Positions 50,120-59,800 are shown, counted from the first letter of the stretch. The stretch: DNA of 64,000 nt from Natranaeroarchaeum sulfidigenes (GCF_017094485.1 NZ_CP064786.1:2450788-2514787), one strand, 5' to 3'. Numbers and translations: made by a program. Notes: generated from the sequence alone by a model not told the origin.

Positions 50120-52360
50120 ATGAGTAACGACAGGGATACCGACGAAGCGCCCCGGAGTGAGGGGGATAGCGATCCGCCCGTGGAGTCCCCGGTGTCCGAG
50201 GAGAGTTCCCGCACAGACTCGACTGACGACGCGGGGAGAGCAGGCACTGTCGACGAAACGTCGGCGGAAGACGAGCGAAAGGCCGGATCGGATGACAACA
50301 CAACCACGCCCGAGGAGTCCGATGATGGAGCCGAATCCGACGAGGTTCTCGATCCGGAAACCCACCCCAAGAGCGAAGACGGCGAGCGCGTCGACAGGTC
50401 GGATATCGACGACGACTACGGTCTCGACGACGACCTGGGAAGCGAGGTAGAGGCTGACATACACGACGACTTCGACGAGGACGACCTGCTCGGCGGCCTC
50501 GATATCGACTCGACTGCCGACATGTCGATTCCGGACCAGATGGTCGATCAGGTGATCGGCCAGGACGAGGCCCGTGACATCGTCAAGAAGGCTGCCAAAC
50601 AGCGCCGCCACGTCATGATGATCGGCTCGCCGGGGACCGGCAAGTCGATGCTGGCCAAAGCGATGAGCCACCTCCTGCCGAAAGAGGACCTCCAGGACGT
50701 CCTCGTTTATCACAACCCAGATGACGGTAACGAGCCGAAAGTCCGAACGGTTCCGGCGGGGAAAGGCGAGCAGATCATCGACGCCCACAAGGAGGAAGCC
50801 CGCAAGCGCAACCAGCTTCGGACGTTCCTGATGTTGATCATCGTCGTGATCATCCTCGGCTACACGATTATCTCGAATGCCTCCATCCTGCTCGGGATCA
50901 TCGCCGCCATCGCCGTCTACATCCTGTTCCGTTACACTCAACGGGGCAGCGATGCGGTCATCCCGAACATGATCGTCAACGCCACCGATCAGACGACCGC
51001 GCCGTTCGAGGACGCGACCGGTGCTCACGCCGGTGCACTGCTCGGTGACGTCCGCCACGACCCGTTCCAGTCCGGTGGAATGGAGACGCCGAGTCACGAC
51101 CGCGTCGAGCCCGGCGCGATCCACAAGGCCAACAAGGGCGTGCTGTTCGTCGACGAGATCAACACGCTCGACGTTCGCACTCAGCAGAAACTGATGACGG
51201 CGATCCAGGAGGGCGAGTTCTCGATCACCGGCCAGTCCGAGCGCTCCTCGGGTGCGATGGTCCAGACCGAGCCCGTCCCCTGTGACTTCATCATGATCGC
51301 GGCAGGGAACCGCGACGCACTGGAGAACATGCACCCCGCGCTGCGCTCCCGTATCAAGGGCTACGGGTACGAGGTGTTCATGGACGACACCATCGATGAC
51401 ACCCCCGAGATGCGCCGCAAGTACGTGCGCTTCATCGCACAGGAGGTCGAAAACGACGGTCGATTGCCCCACTTCACGCCGGAAGCCGCCCGCGAAGTGA
51501 TGCTCGAAGCGAAACGTCGCTCCGGCCGGAAGGGTCACCTAACGCTTCACTTCCGGAATCTGGGTGGGCTCGTGCGGGTCGCAGGCGACATCGCCCGCGC
51601 CGAGGACAAGGAGTTCACCGAGCGCGAGGACGTCCTGCAGGCGAAACGCCGCTCGCGATCCATCGAACAGCAGCTCGCGGACAACTACATCGAGCGCCGC
51701 AAGGACTACGAGCTCACCGTCGCGGACGGCGACGTGGTTGGCCGCGTGAACGGGCTTGCCGTCATGGGCGAGGACTCCGGGATCATGCTCCCCGTTATGG
51801 CCGAGGTCGCCCCCGCACAGGGTGGCGGGCAGGTGATCGCCACCGGGAAGCTCCAGGAGATGGCCGAGGAGTCCGTCCAGAACGTCTCGGCGATCATCAA
51901 GAAGTTCTCCGACGTGGACCTCTCCGAAAAGGACGTCCACATCCAGTTCGTGCAGGCGGGCCAGCAGGGCGTCGACGGCGACTCGGCGTCGATCACGGTC
52001 GCGACAGCGGTGATCTCCGCGCTCGAAGACATGCCGGTCCGGCAGGATCTGGCGATGACCGGCTCGCTCTCGGTCCGGGGCGACGTGCTCCCGGTCGGCG
52101 GCGTCACACACAAGATCGAGGCCGCCGCCAAGTCCGGCATCAACACGGTCATCATCCCCAAGGCGAACGAACAGGACGTGATGATCGAAGACGAGTACGC
52201 CGAACAGATAGAGGTTATTCCGGTGAGCCACATCAGCGAGGTGCTCGACATCGCGCTAACCGGCGAGACCGAGAAGGACAGCCTCGTCGACCGCCTCAAA
52301 TCGATTACGGGCAACGCGCTCGATCGACAGGTCGGTACTGGTAGCCCGAGCCCGCAGTAA
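50120..52360 (+). CDS. lonB: Archaeal membrane-bound Lon protease (LonB)
   Basis: A 746-residue AAA+ protease. The N-terminal 130 residues are extremely acidic and low-complexity, an extension beyond the usual LonB start near [17 protein letters not shown]. Walker A is GSPGTGKSM. Two membrane helices inserted in the ATPase domain (about residues 233-275) are the LonB hallmark. Walker B is GVLFVDEIN, and the protease dyad is Ser 622 (DGDSAS) and Lys 665 ([11 protein letters not shown]). It faces the cytoplasm at the membrane and is essential in Haloferax, where it controls among others phytoene synthase. It stands alone with a hairpin/T-tract right after its stop. Confidence 0.95.
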   Translation: MSNDRDTDEAPRSEGDSDPPVESPVSEESSRTDSTDDAGRAGTVDETSAEDERKAGSDDNTTTPEESDDGAESDEVLDPETHPKSEDGERVDRSDIDDDYGLDDDLGSEVEADIHDDFDEDDLLGGLDIDSTADMSIPDQMVDQVIGQDEARDIVKKAAKQRRHVMMIGSPGTGKSMLAKAMSHLLPKEDLQDVLVYHNPDDGNEPKVRTVPAGKGEQIIDAHKEEARKRNQLRTFLMLIIVVIILGYTIISNASILLGIIAAIAVYILFRYTQRGSDAVIPNMIVNATDQTTAPFEDATGAHAGALLGDVRHDPFQSGGMETPSHDRVEPGAIHKANKGVLFVDEINTLDVRTQQKLMTAIQEGEFSITGQSERSSGAMVQTEPVPCDFIMIAAGNRDALENMHPALRSRIKGYGYEVFMDDTIDDTPEMRRKYVRFIAQEVENDGRLPHFTPEAAREVMLEAKRRSGRKGHLTLHFRNLGGLVRVAGDIARAEDKEFTEREDVLQAKRRSRSIEQQLADNYIERRKDYELTVADGDVVGRVNGLAVMGEDSGIMLPVMAEVAPAQGGGQVIATGKLQEMAEESVQNVSAIIKKFSDVDLSEKDVHIQFVQAGQQGVDGDSASITVATAVISALEDMPVRQDLAMTGSLSVRGDVLPVGGVTHKIEAAAKSGINTVIIPKANEQDVMIEDEYAEQIEVIPVSHISEVLDIALTGETEKDSLVDRLKSITGNALDRQVGTGSPSPQ

Positions 52361-52378
52361 CGGTCGTTTTTTGACCGT
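52360..52378 (+). terminator. Hairpin with T-tract loop after lonB
   Basis: ACGGTC and GACCGT are perfect six-base arms around GTTTTTT, beginning at the last base of the lonB stop codon. The T-tract lies in the loop, so the T-run itself probably terminates transcription. Confidence 0.5.
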
Positions 52379-52516
52379 ACTTTCATGTCGTCCAGTGGAT
52401 AGTCCTCGACCCCGACAGCGAGGTGCCCGCGATCGGGCTCGCCGCCGCGCTGTGATTGCGGGACGGCGTTGTCTCGTGGCGGTGCCCTTTTGTCGGTTCG
52501 GCGAACTCCTCATACT

Positions 52517-53410
52517 GTGACACAGTGGGTCATCTTCGCGGCGGTTACCCTGCTCGTGACCGCGCTCGTTCTCGTCTTTGCCCGACAGACCGCGGCTCTC
52601 GCAGCGGAAAGCGACGTGTCGGCTGATGGTCCGGAAGTCGACGGGCCGGATGCGGACCCGGATACCGAGTTTCCCGAGGAGACACCGGAATCAGAGCTGC
52701 TGGATGACGCTCTGGACACTGCCAGCCCTGGTGAGATCCCGGCCACCGACACCGGGGGGAAACCGACCCCCTCACGCCAGTCGCTGGATCTGTCGGAGCT
52801 CTCGAAGCGCGAACTGTTCGCCAACGTCGCGCTGACACAGGGCGTCTTTGGGGGGGTGCTCGTCGCCGCGGCGTGGTGGACCGGCGTCCCGGCATCGGCG
52901 CTGGGTATCGAGTGGACCGCCGCCAGTGTCGGGCTCGAAGCGGTCGCATTCGGAGCGGGCGTCGGCGTGGCGCTGTACGTCGCCAACGCCGCGGCGGCGA
53001 TCGGCCTCGAACGCATCGGCGTCGGCTTCGACGAGTTGCTCCGGGAACTGCTGGCGCCGGATAGCGCCCGTGAATGGGCCGTGCTACTGTTGTTCGTCCT
53101 GCCGACCGTCGCACTCTTCGAGGAACTGCTCTTTCGGGCGGCGCTGATCGGGGCACTCTCGACCGGGTTCGGTGTCTCGCCGTGGCTTCTCGCAGTGCTC
53201 TCCTCGGTAGCCTTCGGGCTCGGTCACGGTCTGCAGGGGCCGGGTGGCATCCTCGTGACGGGTGTACTCGGCTTCGTTCTCGCCGCGGTCTTTATTCTGA
53301 CCGGCAGCCTGCTGGTGGTCGTCGTCGCCCACTACGTGATCAACGCTGCGGAGTTCGTCGTTCACGAGGGACTGGGGATCGATCCACGAGAAACCCTCGG
53401 ATCTAAGTGA
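52517..53410 (+). CDS. CPBP-family intramembrane metalloprotease
   Basis: A 297-residue membrane protein from a GTG (VTQWVIFAAVTLLV). An N-terminal membrane helix is followed by an acidic loop (about residues 35-95) that should lie outside or at the surface. Then come six or more helices with the complete family motifs FEELLFRAALIG (EExxxR), FGLGHGLQG and VAHYVINAAEF (HxxxN). It is probably an active Rce1-related protease, in contrast to the ETxxxR homologue at 15871. Substrates are unknown. The next small membrane-protein gene follows 20 bases later. Confidence 0.87.
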   Translation: MTQWVIFAAVTLLVTALVLVFARQTAALAAESDVSADGPEVDGPDADPDTEFPEETPESELLDDALDTASPGEIPATDTGGKPTPSRQSLDLSELSKRELFANVALTQGVFGGVLVAAAWWTGVPASALGIEWTAASVGLEAVAFGAGVGVALYVANAAAAIGLERIGVGFDELLRELLAPDSAREWAVLLLFVLPTVALFEELLFRAALIGALSTGFGVSPWLLAVLSSVAFGLGHGLQGPGGILVTGVLGFVLAAVFILTGSLLVVVVAHYVINAAEFVVHEGLGIDPRETLGSK

Positions 53411-53430
53411 GGTGTGAGTCTGTGTTGGGT

Positions 53431-53778
53431 ATGACCGATATCGAGAATGTTCCACGATGGGTGTATCTCGCACTGATCGGGAGCGTCCTCTCGTACGCCG
53501 GTATCGTCCTCTACGCGCTCGTCTCGGGCGATCCGATCGCTGAGCTCACTGCCGACGTGTTGTTCGGGCTCATCGCGCTCGCCGTGGGCGCAGGGCTGTA
53601 CTGGGTCGCCGAGAGTCGAACCGATCCACTCCGGGCCGCGGGCGCAAGCTTCGTCACGGGCGGGCTGGCACAGTTCCTCGCGATCATGGCCGAGGACCCC
53701 CTGATCGATCTGCTCGCCACGCTGGCAGTGCTTTCCGGTGTCGGGTTGTACGTTTACGCGACGCGGTACGCGAATTAG
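53431..53778 (+). CDS. Four-helix membrane protein, hypothetical
   Basis: A 115-residue protein starting MTDIENVPRWVYLALIG. Four hydrophobic segments (about residues 10-30, 38-58, 66-85 and 92-112) are separated by short acidic loops (SGDPIAE, ESRTDPLR, EDPLID). No motif is recognised. It lies 20 bases behind the CPBP protease and may share its transcript. Its stop overlaps that of the convergent MGMT-like gene by four bases. Confidence 0.65.
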   Translation: MTDIENVPRWVYLALIGSVLSYAGIVLYALVSGDPIAELTADVLFGLIALAVGAGLYWVAESRTDPLRAAGASFVTGGLAQFLAIMAEDPLIDLLATLAVLSGVGLYVYATRYAN

Positions 53779-54239
53779 AGCCCCTCGATCGCTCGTAACT
53801 GCTCGACCACGTCCGGCGGCGTCGCACCCGGCCCATCGCTGATACGATGATCCGGGATGAAAATCGGTGCCGGGTTCTCCCGCAGTGCGGTCCGAGCTGT
53901 TTCGAGATCTCCATCGTCCTCGTGTGAGAGCCCGGAGGTCATCCGGGTTAGCGCGTCAATACCGATCGCTTTTCCGAAGGGAACGTCCCGTACGGATTCG
54001 AGGACCCGTCGCTGGTCAGTTGGCACCGTGAGTGCGACCTGCACGTCGTCGAAGTAATCCTCCCGGCGGGCCGCGAGGTACGCATCGAGTCGATCCAGCA
54101 GTGGGTGGTCGGTCCTCGCCTCGGCGTTCGGCGTTTCCGGAAACGTCACGCGGAGCACCTTGCTACTTGCGACGCCGATCTGAACGTGGCGGTCGATCGG
54201 TGCGAACTCCCGTGCGTAGATCCCGGCATCCTCGATCAT
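53775..54239 (-). CDS. MGMT-like protein without the alkyl-acceptor cysteine
   Basis: A 154-residue relative of methylated-DNA-protein cysteine methyltransferases. QVALTVPTDQRRVLESVRDVPFGKAIGIDALTRM is the DNA-binding helix-turn-helix block. In the active-site block the usual I-P-C-H-R reads FIPDHRI, with Asp 130 in place of the acceptor cysteine. It therefore cannot take up an alkyl group and resembles alkyltransferase-like proteins, which bind damaged DNA and recruit other repair. The start at MIEDAGIYAREF matches haloarchaeal relatives as I remember them. It is divergent from trpC, 87 bases apart. Confidence 0.82.
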   Translation of the reverse strand: MIEDAGIYAREFAPIDRHVQIGVASSKVLRVTFPETPNAEARTDHPLLDRLDAYLAARREDYFDDVQVALTVPTDQRRVLESVRDVPFGKAIGIDALTRMTSGLSHEDDGDLETARTALRENPAPIFIPDHRISDGPGATPPDVVEQLRAIEGL

Positions 54240-54295
54240 GTATGCGCATCCGTTCGTCAGGACCTTGAAGATTCGCCGGACTGGTGCGCAAGCCT

Positions 54296-54305
54296 TATGT
54301 ACATA
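54296..54305 (+). promoter_or_regulatory. TATGTACATA palindrome in trpC promoter
   Basis: A perfect ten-base palindrome 22-31 bases before the trpC ATG, where a TATA box would sit. ATGTAC is repeated 20 bases later (54317-54322). It could be the promoter, an operator, or both. Confidence 0.45.
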
Positions 54306-54326
54306 TCCGTCCGTTAATGTACGATA

Positions 54327-55178
54327 ATGAACGCTGACGAGGGAGTCGCTCCCGCCGTCCGATCGATCCTCGACGCGGCCCGATCCAGAGCCGATCCGGA
54401 TGGGGGGCACGTCGACGTCGATCCACAGTCGCTGAATGCGGCGCTTTCGGCCGCCGGGGCGGACGGGCGAGTACCGGTGATCGCCGAAGTGAAACCGACC
54501 AGTCCGACGACGAAGGGGACTCGCGAGGACGACCCTGTCGAACTGGCACAGGCGATGGTTGATGGTGGGGCCGCGGCGCTATCGGTGCTAACCGAGCCCG
54601 ATCACTTCGGCGGGAGTCCCGAGTACCTCGAACGTGTGCGAGACGCCGTCGATGTTCCGGTCCTCCGAAAGGACTTCATTCTGCGCGAACCCCAGTTAGA
54701 CGCGGCCGAGGCCGATGTCGTCCTGTTGATCGTCCGCTTCGTCGACGATCTGGAAGGACTGCTCGCGGCGGCCCGGGAACGTGGCTTCCAGGTGCTCGTC
54801 GAGGCCCACACCGAGGCGGAGGTACGAGAAGCGGTAGCGGCGGGAGCCGAGTTCGTGGGCGTAAACAACCGCGATCTGGCGAAACTCGATGTCGATCTCG
54901 GTACGTTCGAGCGAGTCGCCGACGCGACAGCCGATGTCACCGAGGACATCACGTTGATCGCCGAAAGTGGCGTGTCGACGCCCGGAGACGTCCGGCGGAT
55001 GCGGGCGGCGGGCGCGGACGCCCTGTTGATCGGCAGCGCGATTATGAACTACGAGGAAGGGGAAGATCCGGCGGCGACCGTACGGGAGAACACCGAACGA
55101 CTCACAACGGCGGAGTCCCGAGACGCGGACGACGCTGAGTCGACCGGCGGGGACGCAACACCAGAAAAAAACCTATGA
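54327..55178 (+). CDS. trpC: Indole-3-glycerol-phosphate synthase
   Basis: A 283-residue TIM-barrel enzyme of tryptophan synthesis. [13 protein letters not shown] holds the substrate lysine, [18 protein letters not shown] the phosphate loop, [24 protein letters not shown] the catalytic lysine/aspartate region, and FVGVNNRDL plus [12 protein letters not shown] the C-terminal phosphate site. An acidic tail of about 30 residues ([20 protein letters not shown]) extends past the barrel. It converts carboxyphenylaminodeoxyribulose phosphate to indole glycerol phosphate. The stop overlaps the trpB start by four bases (ATGA). Confidence 0.96.
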   Translation: MNADEGVAPAVRSILDAARSRADPDGGHVDVDPQSLNAALSAAGADGRVPVIAEVKPTSPTTKGTREDDPVELAQAMVDGGAAALSVLTEPDHFGGSPEYLERVRDAVDVPVLRKDFILREPQLDAAEADVVLLIVRFVDDLEGLLAAARERGFQVLVEAHTEAEVREAVAAGAEFVGVNNRDLAKLDVDLGTFERVADATADVTEDITLIAESGVSTPGDVRRMRAAGADALLIGSAIMNYEEGEDPAATVRENTERLTTAESRDADDAESTGGDATPEKNL

Positions 55179-56425
55179 GCACGACGAAATTCGGAGAGTA
55201 TGGCGGACAGTACGTGCCGGAGGTGCTGATGCCGGCAATCGAAGAGCTAACCGACGCCTACGAACGATACGTCCTCGACAACGAGGACGGCTTCATGGAC
55301 GAGTTCCGGGAGCGACTGGCCGACTTCGGCGGCCGACCGACGCCGATCCAGCGGGCCGATCGGCTCAGCGAGCGCTACGACGCCGAGGTGTATCTCAAGC
55401 GCGAGGACCTGCTCCACGGCGGCGCACACAAACTCAACAACGCGCTGGGACAGGTCCTGCTCGCCAGGTATATGGGCAAAGAGCGGATCGTCGCCGAGAC
55501 CGGTGCAGGGCAACACGGCACCGCGACGGCGATGGCTGCGGCCCACCTCGATATGCCCTGTGAGATCTACATGGGCAAACGCGACATCCGTCGTCAGCGT
55601 CCCAATGTGTTCCGGATGCGACTGAACGGCGCGGAGGTAAATCCCGTGACAGTCGGACGAGGAACGCTCAAGGAGGCGATCAACGAGACCATGCGTGACT
55701 GGGCAACCAACGTCGAGGATACCCACTACGTGATCGGCTCGATCGTCGGACCCCACCCGTTCCCGCGGATGGTCCGGGACTTCCACTCGGTGATCGGCGA
55801 GGAGATCCGGGACGGGGTTCAGAAGAAAACGGGAGGGCTTCCGGACAGTCTCGTGGCCTGTGCGGGCGGCGGCTCGAACACGATGGGCACGTTCCACGAT
55901 CTCGTGCCCGACGAGGAGGTCTCCCTGTTCGCCGTCGAGGCGGGCGGCGACGAGCTCGTCGTCGACGACGAGGAAGGTGTTGCACCTCATTCTGCCTCGC
56001 TGTCGACCGGAAGTGAGGGGGTACTGCACGGCGCGCGCACGAAACTACTGCAGGACGCCGACGGGCAGATCGTCGAGTCCCACAGCGTCTCCTCGGGGCT
56101 GGACTACGCCGGGGTCGGCCCCGAGCTCTCCCACCTTGTCGACGAGGGGCGGGTAACGCCGGTGAACGTCGACGACACCGCCGCACTGGAAGCGTTCCAC
56201 CGTCTCTCGCGGACCGAGGGGATCATCCCGGCGCTGGAGTCGGCGCATGCCCTCGCGTTCCTCGAAGACGAACTCGGTCCGGACGCCGACGGCGAGCACG
56301 ATCTGGGCGAAGTGATCGTCGTGAACGTCTCCGGTCGTGGCGACAAGGATCTGGAAGCGGTGATCGAGGAGACCGAAAAGCGTGATCTCGACGCCGCCCC
56401 CTCGATGGAGGTCATGTATGAGTGA
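55175..56425 (+). CDS. trpB: Tryptophan synthase beta subunit
   Basis: A 416-residue PLP enzyme that joins indole and serine. The PLP lysine is in [49 protein letters not shown] (phosphate loop) and [13 protein letters not shown] are the classic TrpB1 blocks, so this is the alpha-dependent type. The C-terminus carries a small charged extension. It overlaps trpC (four bases) and trpA (eight bases), so the three are translated as a coupled unit. Confidence 0.97.
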   Translation: MSTTKFGEYGGQYVPEVLMPAIEELTDAYERYVLDNEDGFMDEFRERLADFGGRPTPIQRADRLSERYDAEVYLKREDLLHGGAHKLNNALGQVLLARYMGKERIVAETGAGQHGTATAMAAAHLDMPCEIYMGKRDIRRQRPNVFRMRLNGAEVNPVTVGRGTLKEAINETMRDWATNVEDTHYVIGSIVGPHPFPRMVRDFHSVIGEEIRDGVQKKTGGLPDSLVACAGGGSNTMGTFHDLVPDEEVSLFAVEAGGDELVVDDEEGVAPHSASLSTGSEGVLHGARTKLLQDADGQIVESHSVSSGLDYAGVGPELSHLVDEGRVTPVNVDDTAALEAFHRLSRTEGIIPALESAHALAFLEDELGPDADGEHDLGEVIVVNVSGRGDKDLEAVIEETEKRDLDAAPSMEVMYE

Positions 56426-57257
56426 CGACGTGAGGACTGCGGTCTCAGGCGACGAACCGGCGCTGATTCCTTACATCACGGCGGGCGACCCCTCACTTGC
56501 GGCCACCGCGGAGTACGTCGAGGCGCTGGCGGCGGGCGGCGCGGACGTGATCGAACTCGGGATGCCGTTCTCCGAACCGATCGCCGACGGGCCGACGATC
56601 CAGGACGCTATTCAACGCTCGCTCGAAGCGGGGACCACGCCCGAACGGTACTTCGAGCTCGTCGAATCGCTCGACGTCGACGTACCGATCGTCTGCATGA
56701 CGTACTACAACCTGCTCTATCAGTACGGAGAGAGCGGTCCGGACGAGAGCGACTACGAGCGACTCCGCCGGTTCGTTGCGCGCGCCGCCGAGGCGGGCGT
56801 CTCGGGACTGATCATCCCCGATCTCCCCGTCGACGAGAGTGACCCGCTCCGGCGGGCCTGTGACGAGTACGGCGTCGATCTGATCTTCATCGTCGCACCG
56901 ACGACGACCGACGAGCGCCTGGCGAAGATGCGCGAGCAGGTGTCGGGCTTCGTCTACGTTCAGGCTCGACTCGGAACCACCGGCGCGCAGGCCGACGTCA
57001 GCGACGCGACCCACGAGAGCCTCACACGACTCGCCGAGTGGGAGGTACCGAAAGCGGTCGGATTCGGCGTGAGCGAAGGCCAGCACGCTACCGAAATCGT
57101 CGAGGCCGGCGCGGCGGGCGTCGTCGCCGGGAGCGTCTTCGTCGACATCATCGCGGGGGGCGACGACGTGGCCAACCGACTCGAAGCGAAAGCGAGAGAA
57201 CTCAAGCAGGGCGCCCTCGACGGTGCGACAACCGATACCCCGAAAGCAGGCAAGTGA
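56418..57257 (+). CDS. trpA: Tryptophan synthase alpha subunit
   Basis: A 279-residue TIM barrel that splits indole glycerol phosphate to indole. The catalytic glutamate is in [22 protein letters not shown] with the acidic partner (IADGP). [34 protein letters not shown] (flexible loop with threonine) and [14 protein letters not shown] (phosphate site) are all present. The ATG lies inside the trpB end. The C-terminal 15 residues ([11 protein letters not shown]) are a non-conserved tail. Confidence 0.96.
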   Translation: MSDDVRTAVSGDEPALIPYITAGDPSLAATAEYVEALAAGGADVIELGMPFSEPIADGPTIQDAIQRSLEAGTTPERYFELVESLDVDVPIVCMTYYNLLYQYGESGPDESDYERLRRFVARAAEAGVSGLIIPDLPVDESDPLRRACDEYGVDLIFIVAPTTTDERLAKMREQVSGFVYVQARLGTTGAQADVSDATHESLTRLAEWEVPKAVGFGVSEGQHATEIVEAGAAGVVAGSVFVDIIAGGDDVANRLEAKARELKQGALDGATTDTPKAGK

Positions 57258-57309
57258 CCCCACGGAATCGCAACACCCATAACCAGCCATTGCCACAGAT
57301 TCTCATACT

Positions 57310-58116
57310 ATGAATACAGGAACTCTCGCACGACTAGGGCGGATCGGGACAGATGGGAACTACCTCATCGTTCCCATGGACCACGGGATCACGATCGGTG
57401 CGGTATCGGGACTCAAGGACATCGAATCGACGATCGACGGGATCACGAGCGGGGGCGCAGACGCCGTACTCACCCAGAAGGGACTCGCTGACCGCGTTCA
57501 CGCACACAAAAACGGTGCGGGCTACATCATCCATCTCAACGCATCGACCTCGATCGGTCCCGACTCGAACGACAAACGCCGGACAGGAACGGTCGAGGAA
57601 GCCGTCCGGGCCGGTGCCGATGCAGTCTCCTATCATATCAACGTCGGCAGCAAGTACGAACGAGAGCAGCTCGCCGATCTGGCGACAGTGACTGACGAGG
57701 CCGACCGCCTCGGGATGCCCGTGCTCGCGATGGCGTACGCCCGCGGCGCGCATCTCGACGGCGAGGACCCCGAGCACAACGCCGAGTATCTGGGCCACGC
57801 CGCCCGGCTGGCCGAGGAAGCAGGTGCAGATGTCGTCAAGACCGCCTACAGCGGCGACGCCGAGAGCTTCGAGCACGTCACGAGTTCGACCAGTCTCCCG
57901 GTCGTCATCGCCGGTGGAAGCCCCGGTACCGACCGGGGGACCGTGGAGATGGTTCGCGGCGCGATGGACGCCGGCGCGGACGGCGTCTCGATGGGCCGCT
58001 CGATCTTCCAGCACGACGATCCGGAAGCCATCACCACCGCAGTCAGTGCCGTTATCCACGACGATGCGACCGTCGAGTCCGCCCTCGAACGCGCTGGTCT
58101 CGCCGTCGAAGCCTAA
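57310..58116 (+). CDS. 2-amino-3,7-dideoxy-D-threo-hept-6-ulosonate synthase
   Basis: A 268-residue FBA/DhnA-like class I aldolase. LIVPMDHGITIGAVSGL contains the substrate loop, DVVKTAYSGDAESF the Schiff-base lysine, and VIAGGSPGTDRGTVEMV and DGVSMGRSIFQH the phosphate-binding end. In archaea without DAHP synthase this enzyme makes the first C7 precursor of the alternative shikimate route from aspartate semialdehyde and a deoxyhexulose phosphate. It lies 52 bases behind trpA on the same strand. The dehydroquinate synthase II that uses its product is 1.7 kb further on. Confidence 0.93.
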   Translation: MNTGTLARLGRIGTDGNYLIVPMDHGITIGAVSGLKDIESTIDGITSGGADAVLTQKGLADRVHAHKNGAGYIIHLNASTSIGPDSNDKRRTGTVEEAVRAGADAVSYHINVGSKYEREQLADLATVTDEADRLGMPVLAMAYARGAHLDGEDPEHNAEYLGHAARLAEEAGADVVKTAYSGDAESFEHVTSSTSLPVVIAGGSPGTDRGTVEMVRGAMDAGADGVSMGRSIFQHDDPEAITTAVSAVIHDDATVESALERAGLAVEA

Positions 58117-58118
58117 CG

Positions 58119-58125
58119 TTTTTTT
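58119..58125 (+). terminator. T-tract after ADH synthase gene
   Basis: Seven thymines three bases after the stop codon, the best T-tract in this region and a likely end of the trpCBA-ADH synthase transcript. Confidence 0.5.
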
Positions 58126-58149
58126 GTCGTCGCCGCCGCGCTCTTCGCC

Positions 58150-58911
58150 ATGGATACCATCGACCGAGTGCACGTGGTCCCCCTCGGCAACGAGTTCGAC
58201 CGGATCGTCGAACCGGTAACCCGTCTCAGAGCCGACATCGTCTACCTCCTCGAAGACCCAGACCCACACGTCGATGAGAGAACGTATCACGACGAGATCG
58301 AAGCGGAACTGACAGAGGCCGGGATCGAGGTGCGAGAGCGGAGCTGTGACCTTGCGGATGTCTACGACGTGCTCGGAGCGGTGACGACGATCGCCGCCCG
58401 ACACGAGGGTGACTCCGTGCGCGTAAACGTCTCCGGCGCGGGCACCCTCGCGGCCGTCGGCGCGACGATCGCCTGCATGGACGTCTCGACCGACGCCACA
58501 CCGTACTACGTCGAACCCGAGGGATACGCCCACGATGCCGCCGAGACGCCGATCAGCCACGGGATGGCTGGCCTGTCGGAACTGCCCTCCTACCCCGTCG
58601 ACTCGCCCACCCCCGACCAGATCTCGCTGATGGCGTTCCTGCTGGACCAGGAAGGAACCACGAAACGACCGAAAAAGCGCGACCTCATCGAGTACGCCGA
58701 AGACGAGGAGCTATCGTTCATTACAGAGCGCGCACCGGCGAACGACAAGGCGAAGTTCAGACTGCTCGACTCGGTGATTTCGCCGCTCGAAGAGGATGGC
58801 TACGTCGAGGTGCGCTCGGTGGGGCGCCGACGCGTCGTCGAACTCACCGAGCAGGGTAGAAACGCCGTGCGGGCGTTCCGACACAAAATCGACGCGACTC
58901 CGGAGACGTAG
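58150..58911 (+). CDS. HFX_2341-family regulator (CARF-like domain plus winged helix)
   Basis: A 253-residue protein. The N-terminal 130 residues form a Rossmann-like domain (DRVHVVPLGNEFDRIVEPVTRLRADIVYLLED, then VRVNVSGAGTLAAVGATIACM). The Ser-Gly-x-Gly-Thr/Ala loop resembles the ligand loop of CARF domains in Csa3-type regulators. The C-terminal part (RDLIEYAEDEELSFITERAPANDKAKFRLLDSVISPLEEDGYVEV) is a winged helix. Haloarchaeal relatives carry the HFX_2341/DUF6293 label. No CRISPR locus is near. Its place inside the aromatic island suggests, without proof, a role in controlling those genes through a small ligand. Confidence 0.8.
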   Translation: MDTIDRVHVVPLGNEFDRIVEPVTRLRADIVYLLEDPDPHVDERTYHDEIEAELTEAGIEVRERSCDLADVYDVLGAVTTIAARHEGDSVRVNVSGAGTLAAVGATIACMDVSTDATPYYVEPEGYAHDAAETPISHGMAGLSELPSYPVDSPTPDQISLMAFLLDQEGTTKRPKKRDLIEYAEDEELSFITERAPANDKAKFRLLDSVISPLEEDGYVEVRSVGRRRVVELTEQGRNAVRAFRHKIDATPET

Positions 58912-58916
58912 TGGAG

Positions 58917-58950
58917 GCCGAAGCGGCTGGAGGGCCGAAGCGGCTGGAGG
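58917..58950. repeat. 17-bp tandem direct repeat (two copies plus part)
   Basis: GCCGAAGCGGCTGGAGG occurs twice in a row with the first six bases of a third copy following (GCCGAA). It begins five bases after the stop of the HFX_2341-type gene. It is not in a reading frame of any called gene. Confidence 0.85.
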
Positions 58951-58984
58951 GCCGAACGTGGCAGCGGGAAGCTACTGCATCGGT

Positions 58985-59054
58985 GGGGACCACACGACGC
59001 CGGGGACTACGGACCCGGCGGGGACCACACGACGCCGGGGACTACGGACCCGGC
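58985..59054. repeat. 35-bp exact tandem duplication over a gene end
   Basis: Two perfect 35-base copies (58985-59019 and 59020-59054). The second copy contains the last codons (Pro-Gly-Pro-stop) of the minus-strand gene at 59042-59632, and the first copy repeats them beyond the stop. With the 17-bp repeat it fills most of the 130-base gap between the two convergent genes. Confidence 0.9.
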
Positions 59055-59632
59055 GGCGATAGCTCGGCGTCGACGAGGTAGCTGTCGAGGGCCACGCCCA
59101 GCCGGGCCGTGCGGAGATCCGCCCGGAGCCGGTGATACCGTGACTTGAAGGCCTCGACGTCCGCGGCGGGTGGGAGCGGCTCCACACCCGCGGCGACTGC
59201 CACCTCCTCGGGGTCGTCCTCACAGAGGACGCTGGTCAGTCGGGGCGGCCCGACACGCTCGCGGGCAGTCACGATCAGCACCGCACGGCACCGAGAGACA
59301 CGGCTGTGGAGTCGATCGATCACCGCGTCGTCCGCCGGGTCGTCAAGCGCGTCGAGCAAGACGTCCTCCGCACGCATGACGTCCGAGATCGGACAGCCGC
59401 GCGGGACGATCTCCGACAGCGGAGGGGCGTCACCACGGAGACGACGCCGGACGATGCCCACAGCTGCGACACGGGTCGGTACCGCACCGACCGCGGCCAG
59501 CGCCCGCGACCCGACGCGTTCGACGAGCACGTCAGCGAGCCGTGCCACACGCTCGTCGTCGGTGAGCGAATGGACCGCCACGTCGCTCGTACCCGTTTCG
59601 TCGTCGAGCCGTCGTCCGATCTCCGACGTCAT
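59042..59632 (-). CDS. Conserved haloarchaeal protein, function unknown
   Basis: A 196-residue soluble protein starting MTSEIGRRLDDETGTSDVAV. It is rich in Arg/Ala/Val with helices (DDERVARLADVLVERVGSRAL, AFKSRYHRLRADLRTARLGVAL) and a central strand region (CRAVLIVTARERVG). I cannot assign a family. It is divergent from the dehydroquinate synthase gene (169 bases apart), so it may share a promoter region with it. The very AT-rich stretch at 59650-59710 fits this. Its last codons lie in a 35-bp tandem duplication. Confidence 0.65.
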   Translation of the reverse strand: MTSEIGRRLDDETGTSDVAVHSLTDDERVARLADVLVERVGSRALAAVGAVPTRVAAVGIVRRRLRGDAPPLSEIVPRGCPISDVMRAEDVLLDALDDPADDAVIDRLHSRVSRCRAVLIVTARERVGPPRLTSVLCEDDPEEVAVAAGVEPLPPAADVEAFKSRYHRLRADLRTARLGVALDSYLVDAELSPPGP

Positions 59633-59800
59633 ACTACACGATTGTTGGGGTGTGATTTATCAATTATCCAGAAAGTATTGGTACAATTGATACAATCGTA
59701 ACAATCCGACTTATGCGCACTTTTTGCCGAACCGCTCGCCGCCCGGATTTCGCTTACGCGTTCCGCCACGTTCAAGCCGGACCGCTGCGAGCGTTGGGAC

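Noticed and set aside
50051..51538. 495-codon minus-strand frame over lonB
   Set aside because: Antisense shadow of LonB with intact AAA+ and protease motifs. The composition is His/Val/Leu-rich and not haloarchaeal-acidic in the usual way.
57334..58560. 408-codon minus-strand frame over ADH synthase and the HFX_2341 gene
   Set aside because: Shadow of two supported plus-strand genes.
58917..59054. Possible CRISPR array
   Set aside because: Repeats are directly adjacent with no spacers and only two copies; no cas genes are present.
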